Below are positions 6,473 to 12,124 of a DNA stretch of 12,124 nt, piece after piece. The stretch spans positions 1 through 12,124 of the forward strand of contig CAYWOC010000046.1 in NCBI GenBank assembly GCA_964459845.1, written 5' to 3'. The translations under genes were made by a program, and so were the position numbers. Source of the DNA: CALZFJ01 sp964459845 (lineage in GTDB: Bacteria > Bacteroidota > Bacteroidia > Bacteroidales > Muribaculaceae). How positions within the stretch are numbered: the first letter of the stretch is position 1; every line of letters starts with the position of its first letter. The notes beneath the pieces were generated by a model. It saw only the letters and a list, made by a program, of their open reading frames with translations. It had not been told where the DNA came from and did not search any database.

Positions 6473-7453
6473 ATGAAGAAGTTTTTCTTTTCTCTGGTTG
6501 CACTTGTGTGTGCTGCCATGTGCTTCGCGCAGAGTTCACGTCTCGCCACTCTAAGCCACGACGGCAAAGTCACAACCTTCTATGGAGCATTCGCGCTGCG
6601 CGATGCCCACGATGCCGCATCCAATGGCGATGTCATCACCCTATCGTCTGGCACATTCAATGCGGTCAATATCAAAAAGGCTCTCACGATTCGTGGTGCT
6701 GGAATGGTGATTGACTCTGTTCACTCCACGCTCCCCACTATCATTGCAGGAGATTTCAATATCGAAATTCCCGACACCGTGTCGCAGCATCTCACCCTTG
6801 AGGGAATATATAGCAATGACTGGGTTAAATATCGGGGAACCATACAAAGTCCAAAATTTTTAAAATGCAGATTATATGTGATTTGTAGCTATAACTACTC
6901 CAATGATAACAAAATGATTAATGCCCAATTCATTCATTGCACTATCTTTAATGAGTTATCTCTAACAAATACAAGCTCTGCATCACTAATCAATTGTGTT
7001 GTTTCAGATCCATCTTGCAGCAACTCTGAGTTTACAAACTGTGTCTTAAAAAGACTCAATTTCAGGTCATCCATATTACAAAATTGCATAGTAATCAACC
7101 TCTTAGGCTATATAACATCAAATAATGTTGCATATAATTGTGTCGGAATTGGTAGCGAAAGCTTATTCAATCAAATTCCACAAAACAACACCAACAAACT
7201 TTCAACCTACGAAGAGCTGTTCAAGACTTACAGAGGTGGAGATGTCATAACCGATTCCGACAATTTTGAGCTTACCGATGAAGCAAAAAAGAAATTCTTG
7301 GGAACTGACGGCACCGAAGTGGGAATATATGGCGGTATGCTTCCTTACGACCCTACACCATCCAACCCTCAAATAACTAAATGCAATGTGGCTAAAAAAT
7401 CTACTGCCGACGGCAAATTAAGCGTTGATATCGAAGTGAAAGCTGCTGAGTGA
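6473..7453 (+). CDS. Secreted right-handed beta-helix protein
   Basis: The 326-residue product starts with a Sec signal peptide (MKKFFFSLVALVCAAMCFAQ, cut likely after CFA), which fixes the ATG at 6473-6475; an upstream in-frame TTG at 6413 lies within the leader and would spoil the signal peptide. The segment at about 35-75 (ALRDAHDAASNGDVITLSSG, then FNAVNIKKALTIRGAG) is the classic first turn of a pectate-lyase-type parallel beta-helix. The centre has short repeating strands rich in asparagine and cysteine (FIHCTIFN, LINCVVSD, FTNCVLKR, LQNCIVIN). The C-terminal part (GTEVGIYGGMLPYDPTPSNP) resembles the closing segment of related Bacteroidetes beta-helix proteins. No catalytic residues can be assigned, so it may be a structural or adhesive surface protein. 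The coding region is mosaic in composition: about 52% GC in 6541-6780 but about 30% in 6841-7140. Confidence 0.8.
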   Translation: MKKFFFSLVALVCAAMCFAQSSRLATLSHDGKVTTFYGAFALRDAHDAASNGDVITLSSGTFNAVNIKKALTIRGAGMVIDSVHSTLPTIIAGDFNIEIPDTVSQHLTLEGIYSNDWVKYRGTIQSPKFLKCRLYVICSYNYSNDNKMINAQFIHCTIFNELSLTNTSSASLINCVVSDPSCSNSEFTNCVLKRLNFRSSILQNCIVINLLGYITSNNVAYNCVGIGSESLFNQIPQNNTNKLSTYEELFKTYRGGDVITDSDNFELTDEAKKKFLGTDGTEVGIYGGMLPYDPTPSNPQITKCNVAKKSTADGKLSVDIEVKAAE

Positions 7454-7492
7454 TTTCTGAGACATGATTCGCACTAAATTCACAGTTTTTTT

Positions 7493-10400
7493 ATGATTAT
7501 GTTCAGGAAATTAATTACCCTTCTCATTCTAAGCCTTTCCTGCGCAGGATTGACTTATGGGCAAAGCGGATACCGGTATCGATACTGGTTTGACACCGAC
7601 GACGGAGCAGCCATCGAAGGCACCTCGCCAAGTGCAGGAATACACATCGAAGCCGACATCAACCGGCTCGACGAGTCGCTGCACGTCATCAATATCCAAG
7701 TGGGCGACAGCACGGGATGGAGCGCACCCACTTCACGATACTTCATAAAAGCCGCCACTGCTGACAAGCAGTTGCAGACATATTACTGGCTCGACGAATA
7801 CGACAATAAGCGCGAGCAGTTGCCGACATCTGCCAGCAAGATGGAAATAGATGTGGCAGCAGTACCCGACGGATTCCATATTCTGCACTTCCAAGCCGTC
7901 AGCAGCATGGCATCAGCTCCTATTTCAAGGATGTTCATAAAGACTCCGCAGACCGAGCGCATCGGCGAGATGACATGCTTATGCTCGGTGGATGGCAAGC
8001 CTTTCATGCAGGACAATGTGCCTTCTGAGGGCGGCATCATCAATTGGAAGCTGGATGTATCCCAGCTCGAACAAGGTATGCACCAGATTCAGGTGCAGGT
8101 AATCACCCCGAGCGGTGCAGCTTCCGATGTGTATAACAGCTTCTTCTTCCGCACAACCAAACCGGCAGAAATCAACGACATGAAGTTTATCTACAATGTG
8201 GATGGCGGTAGTTTCAAGGAAGGCATAGGAGGCGGAAGCAATGGAGTGTTTCACTTCGACGTTGATGTGTCGAGCCTGAACGACGGCTTGCACAGCCTGC
8301 ACTATATGCTGATAGGCGACAATGGCAACTCCACCGTGGCTAAGACCGCTTATTTCGTGAAAACGCCTGTTGGCGGAGACGGGATCGACAGTTACCGTTA
8401 TTGGCTGAACAACAACACTGCCGGCATCACGACCGTGAAGCTCGACAAGCGCACCTCGCCATATTCGCTCGTCAAGCTGCTGCCGGTGACTTCAGAGCCT
8501 ATACGCAGCGAGTGCTTCCACTTTGAGATGGCTGACGGCGCAACGCCTACCATTTATGCTAAAAATGATATTCATTTTCAGTTTATTGATGCGACCACGC
8601 GAGTTGCCGAGGTGCATAAGCAGTACATCGACTACAATGTCAGCAAAAAAGTTGCCGACACAACACCGCTCGCTGCCACTCAGACATTTGAGCGACCCGA
8701 GGAAAATGGGATAAAGTGGTTCACATTTGAGGCTGAAAAGGGCGATACTGTGGCATTCCGCAGCAGTCAGGCGACATCGCTGCAAGTGTATGCGCCAAGC
8801 GGGAAAGAGCTGTATTCGGCATCAGCCGACAAATCAATCACATTCGGAGGCTGCCACACTTGGGAAAGCGGATTGCACTATGTGGCAGTTCATGATGTGA
8901 CCGGCTCGCGCTCAAATGTCACACTCGACTATATGCACATGGACAAATATGATGTCGTGGATCAAGACGTGAGAGTGGTGGGCAACGGCGGCGCAAGCAC
9001 AATCACCTTCAAGGGCAATGGCTTCAACAACCTTTACGCTGTAGATTTCATCAACAGCTCGAATGACACTATTCGCGCAATCAATATAACACATATAACT
9101 GATGCAGAATTAAGTGTAACCACAGATTTCAGTGCTGCACGCTTAGGCTACTATAATGCTATATTCCACTTTACGGAAGATGTTAAAGAAATATCTTCAT
9201 CAATACTTCTGGAAGAGCCAAAAGACATCACATTGTCATCAAAGGTTACCTATCAGCCCACATTCTTAAAAAGCAGCGGTAAAACAATTTATACCGTCAG
9301 CATAGAAAACAAGGGCAATATGACTTCCTACAAAACGCCTATTTATATTTATGTATCGTCTAAAAATCCATCCGACATATCAAAAATTGAACTCGACGGG
9401 TTGGATTTGCCAAAGATTTATGACTACATACGCACCGATAGCCTAACCTCGGCTGATTGGAAGTGGTTGAAAGGTATCCAAGACAAAATTGGAGATTCTC
9501 ATTATTTCATAGGGGGAATGAAAAAAAACGAGGGGTCAAATGACAGCATTTATGCCTGTTCCAACTATTTTTTCACTAACATTGCACCTCTGAAAAATAA
9601 GACATTTACAATTACTGTCTATACGACAAGCCCTGTAGAAGTTTGGGTGACTACAGCTAACACAAATATAGCACTTACAGATTTTTCCAATCACAAAGTT
9701 GAATCTTTTAATAAACGGACAAAATCAGCCAAAGACAGCTATTGCTGTGTCAAAGAAAGGATTGAATGTATAGCATCAATCACATCAGATATTGCCACGA
9801 TTGCTAACTTTATCGGAGAAAATACAGCTACAGCTATTGCTGATTGCGTCGCCAGCACATTGGATGCTACTATATCTTGGGCTGGCACAATTATGTGTGA
9901 CGACAAAAATGCTGAAAAGAATTTTTGGGATAAAGTTAATGACCGCGTTAATTCAACATCGATAATCGGAACCATATCTTCATGCGCTTCAAAATTTCTT
10001 CCTATGAAACAATGGACTGCATTGAAAAAGGCTCTTGACAGAATCGGCTCTGTAACCGGCAACTCAAGTTTTGCATTTGGATTAGGAATAAATCATGCTA
10101 ATTGCATAAGAGCGTTCCTTGAACAAAAGCCGAACTGCCCTCCGATTCCTCCAGGTGGTGGAGGCTCGAATCCTGTCAATTCGATGGATCCAAACGACAT
10201 CTATGGCTACCTGTCGGAAGCGGGCAGCAAGTTCATTTCCGACACTGTTCAAAATGTGAGCTACAGAATCGAATTCGAGAACGACACGGCATTTGCCACG
10301 GCTTCGGCTCATGTGGTGGAAATCCAGAACAAGCTCGACAGCCGGCACTTCGACTTGAAGAGCTTTGCACCCACAAGCATAAAGATTGGCGACAAAGTTG

Positions 10401-11272
10401 TATTGCTGGATGGAACGCCCAACTTCATTAAGACTATCGACATGCGCCCCGACATAGATGCAATCGCCCAAGTGGAGGGCAAATACAACAGTAGCGACGG
10501 GACTGCCACATGGCTGCTCACTTCGCTCGACCCGATAACGATGGAGCCGACCGACGAGGTTGTGCAAGGATTCTTGCCCATAAACTTCGACGGCACTTCG
10601 GGAATCGGAGAAGTGGCGTATGACATAGCCTTGAAAAAGGGTCTTGCTGACGGCACCGAAATTCCTAACCGTGCTTCAATCATATTCGACAGCAACGATC
10701 CTATCGAGACCCCCACATGGATAAACATAGTTGATGCCATTGCTCCCGAAAGTAAAATCTCGGAAGTGGCACAAAAGAACGACAGCACGGTGACCATATC
10801 ATTCGGTGGCTCCGATGCTCGCTCGGGCATTTGGAAATATGAAATCTATGCCCAGTATGGCAAAGACTCTTCTTGGGACAAAATTGCCACTTGCAGTGCC
10901 GACTCAAGCTATATCGACTACATTGTATATAACGGCATCGACTACGGCTTCTGCGTGCTTGCCACCGATTCTGCCGGGAATGTGGAGAAAAAGCCTATGC
11001 AGCGTGAAGGCTCGTTTGTAATGGTGAAACTCGGTGATGTGAATTGCGACGGCATAATCAACACTCTCGACGCAAGCCTCACAATAGCCTATTACATCAA
11101 CCCTGCAACGCCAATTCTTACAATGGCTGCCGATGTGAACTGCGACGGCAAAATCAATTCGCTCGACGCTACGCAGATATTGCAGATGTACATCTCGGAC
11201 GCTATCAAAAAGGCAAAAATTATACTTCCAAAAAGAGAACGATTAAAAACTATTAAACACAACAGACAATGA
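7493..11272 (+). CDS. Large modular secreted protein with C-terminal type I dockerin
   Basis: The 1259-residue product begins with a signal peptide (cut likely after TYG, residue 23). Residues 27-291 hold four tandem modules of about 60-70 residues, each starting with an aromatic-rich YRYWFD or FIYNVDGG strand and ending near RYFIK or AYFVK; a fifth starts at 300 (SYRYWLNN). Next come a PPC-like beta domain (about 395-480), an IPT/TIG-like domain (about 490-572), a CARDB-like region (about 580-735), an unusual hydrophobic, cysteine-containing helical region (about 750-880), a proline/glycine linker, a conserved domain opening with SMDPNDIYGY (897-1075), a fibronectin III-like domain (about 1085-1175), and a dockerin with two loops, GDVNCDGIINTLDAS (1181) and ADVNCDGKINSLDAT (1213). 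A basic 23-residue tail follows. Domain names before 880 are tentative. ATG at 7499 is an alternative start. The gene lies 39 bases after the beta-helix gene. Confidence 0.85.
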   Translation: MIMFRKLITLLILSLSCAGLTYGQSGYRYRYWFDTDDGAAIEGTSPSAGIHIEADINRLDESLHVINIQVGDSTGWSAPTSRYFIKAATADKQLQTYYWLDEYDNKREQLPTSASKMEIDVAAVPDGFHILHFQAVSSMASAPISRMFIKTPQTERIGEMTCLCSVDGKPFMQDNVPSEGGIINWKLDVSQLEQGMHQIQVQVITPSGAASDVYNSFFFRTTKPAEINDMKFIYNVDGGSFKEGIGGGSNGVFHFDVDVSSLNDGLHSLHYMLIGDNGNSTVAKTAYFVKTPVGGDGIDSYRYWLNNNTAGITTVKLDKRTSPYSLVKLLPVTSEPIRSECFHFEMADGATPTIYAKNDIHFQFIDATTRVAEVHKQYIDYNVSKKVADTTPLAATQTFERPEENGIKWFTFEAEKGDTVAFRSSQATSLQVYAPSGKELYSASADKSITFGGCHTWESGLHYVAVHDVTGSRSNVTLDYMHMDKYDVVDQDVRVVGNGGASTITFKGNGFNNLYAVDFINSSNDTIRAINITHITDAELSVTTDFSAARLGYYNAIFHFTEDVKEISSSILLEEPKDITLSSKVTYQPTFLKSSGKTIYTVSIENKGNMTSYKTPIYIYVSSKNPSDISKIELDGLDLPKIYDYIRTDSLTSADWKWLKGIQDKIGDSHYFIGGMKKNEGSNDSIYACSNYFFTNIAPLKNKTFTITVYTTSPVEVWVTTANTNIALTDFSNHKVESFNKRTKSAKDSYCCVKERIECIASITSDIATIANFIGENTATAIADCVASTLDATISWAGTIMCDDKNAEKNFWDKVNDRVNSTSIIGTISSCASKFLPMKQWTALKKALDRIGSVTGNSSFAFGLGINHANCIRAFLEQKPNCPPIPPGGGGSNPVNSMDPNDIYGYLSEAGSKFISDTVQNVSYRIEFENDTAFATASAHVVEIQNKLDSRHFDLKSFAPTSIKIGDKVVLLDGTPNFIKTIDMRPDIDAIAQVEGKYNSSDGTATWLLTSLDPITMEPTDEVVQGFLPINFDGTSGIGEVAYDIALKKGLADGTEIPNRASIIFDSNDPIETPTWINIVDAIAPESKISEVAQKNDSTVTISFGGSDARSGIWKYEIYAQYGKDSSWDKIATCSADSSYIDYIVYNGIDYGFCVLATDSAGNVEKKPMQREGSFVMVKLGDVNCDGIINTLDASLTIAYYINPATPILTMAADVNCDGKINSLDATQILQMYISDAIKKAKIILPKRERLKTIKHNRQ

Positions 11273-11952
11273 AAAAAGTATTTTTATCAATCTGCCTTAT
11301 GCTCCTGACCATTGTCGGAGCAAAGGCTCAATCGGAGACACTGAAAGTGTGGCTCGACGACAATGTGACTTTTACCGCCGACGGCAAAACGGTTTCCTAC
11401 CTTCACCTTTATGAGAATGACGGCGACCAAGGCTACACATCGTTCAACATGAGCCTATTTGTACCAAAAGGCATTCACATCAATCAAGTGAAGCAAGGTC
11501 GTGATGTGGTGAATGATATCACTTTGAGCGAAAGAGGCACCAACACCCACATGATTGTATGCAATATGCCGAGCGACACACTGCTGAAAGTGGCAAGCAT
11601 CTCCACATTGAACCAAGACCTATACAACGACGACGAGAACGGAAATCCGCTCGACTTGGTCTGGACCATAGGGCTTGTAGCCGACCCGACAATGGTCAAT
11701 GGCGACTACGAGGTGAGAATGGTAGCAGACGATTTGGTGTTCAATATGAAACAAGGCGACACCTATGTTTCTTCGGTAATCAAAGAAGATGTGCTCTGCA
11801 CATTCACCATCACCGGTGGAGTAATATCATCTGTCAGTCTTCCTGAGACCGATAAAAAAGACCTTGATTTGTATGACTTAAGCGGACGAAAAGTAAAAAA
11901 TCCCACTCAGCATGGCATATACATCGAAGGTGGAAAAAAAGTAGTCAAATAA
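11269..11952 (+). CDS. Secreted cohesin-like protein with a T9SS-type C-terminal tail
   Basis: This 227-residue protein has a signal peptide (cut likely after AKA, residue 20) and a beta-rich body (about 22-185). The body contains YTSFNMSLFVPKGIHI, an interior asparagine-rich stretch, and GDYEVRMVADDLVF, a pattern like the cohesin-fold domains of Bacteroidetes surface proteins. The last 30 residues (LDLYDLSGRKVKNP, then GIYIEGGKKVVK) resemble the C-terminal sorting domain used by the type IX secretion system. The gene overlaps the dockerin gene by ATGA (11269-11272), so its translation is probably coupled. The natural inference is that this protein is exported to the cell surface and captures the dockerin of its neighbour. 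The cohesin resemblance is a pattern judgement, and whether this organism has a type IX system cannot be seen here. Confidence 0.7.
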   Translation: MKKVFLSICLMLLTIVGAKAQSETLKVWLDDNVTFTADGKTVSYLHLYENDGDQGYTSFNMSLFVPKGIHINQVKQGRDVVNDITLSERGTNTHMIVCNMPSDTLLKVASISTLNQDLYNDDENGNPLDLVWTIGLVADPTMVNGDYEVRMVADDLVFNMKQGDTYVSSVIKEDVLCTFTITGGVISSVSLPETDKKDLDLYDLSGRKVKNPTQHGIYIEGGKKVVK

Positions 11953-11986
11953 TGATAACTTAATAGTTGCTAATTATTATATCGTC

Positions 11987-12024
11987 AGGCTCTGATTGCT
12001 GTTGAAGCAATTAGAGCCTTTTTT
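11987..12024 (+). terminator. Rho-independent terminator of the secreted-protein operon
   Basis: Thirty-four bases after the last stop codon, AGGCTCTGATTGCT (11987-12000) pairs with AGCAATTAGAGCCT (12006-12019) over 14 positions with one G-T pair and a 5-base loop, followed directly by a run of T to 12024. Confidence 0.92.
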
Positions 12025-12124
12025 CACATCACCACAACTACTGCCGTCTGACCCAAATTTCAGCATTTTCACTGTAAATTCCAAAACGAAGTGCACACTT
12101 TCGGTAAAAAAAATATATGAAAAA

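Noticed and set aside
6244..6714. Open frame overlapping the leader and the start of the beta-helix gene
   Set aside because: It overlaps the signal peptide gene in another frame and its downstream part is rich in Cys, Arg and His as expected of an out-of-frame reading. The leader bases are better explained as RNA structure.
10082..10567. 161-residue open frame on the minus strand
   Set aside because: Antisense to the conserved SMDPND domain of the large secreted protein, without a recognisable motif.
12025..12124. Possible start of another gene at the right edge
   Set aside because: No open frame or promoter could be supported in these 100 bases; only an imperfect inverted repeat around GTGCAC was seen.

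Overview
The window looks like chromosomal DNA from a Bacteroidales bacterium, with a Muribaculaceae- or Prevotella-like background as the best guess. Supporting signs are TAnnTTTG-type -7 promoter boxes, no evident Shine-Dalgarno sequences, exported proteins whose signal peptides end in AQ or GQ, a short C-terminal tail of the LYDLSGRKV type, and a tandem pair of rhomboid proteases. No tRNA, rRNA, CRISPR array or insertion sequence was seen. The taxonomic call is inference.

Layout. Bases 1-60 hold the apparent 3' end of a plus-strand gene. Bases 185-668 carry a minus-strand type II toxin-antitoxin operon (putative antitoxin then YafQ-like toxin), with its own promoter at 693-724. Two copies of a non-coding repeat, sharing a perfect 26-base core, flank the module at 85-122 and 799-837. 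From 5901 down to 948 runs a minus-strand operon: two rhomboid proteases, a membrane-anchored endonuclease/exonuclease/phosphatase-fold protein, and an exported M3 peptidyl-dipeptidase. It ends at a clear hairpin terminator (874-922).

A 571-base intergenic region (5902-6472) separates this operon from a divergent plus-strand operon. The latter encodes a secreted beta-helix protein (6473-7453), a 1259-residue modular secreted protein ending in a type I dockerin (7493-11272), and a small secreted protein with a cohesin-like beta-rich body and a type IX-secretion-like C-terminal tail (11269-11952). The last two genes overlap by 4 bases (ATGA). A strong terminator lies at 11987-12024.

The most interesting signal is the leader of this second operon. 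Bases 6310-6430 can fold into a long nested structure whose 3' strands are also able to form a different 17-pair hairpin followed directly by seven T (6375-6464), just before the first start codon. The two folds exclude each other, as in a transcription attenuator or riboswitch. I do not recognise it as a named family. A possible working model, inferred only, is that the operon makes a surface assembly: the cohesin-like protein is exported and anchored through its tail, the dockerin protein docks on it, and the leader RNA decides whether the operon is expressed. The first two genes have AT-rich cores inside GC-richer ends, suggesting exchange of central domains.
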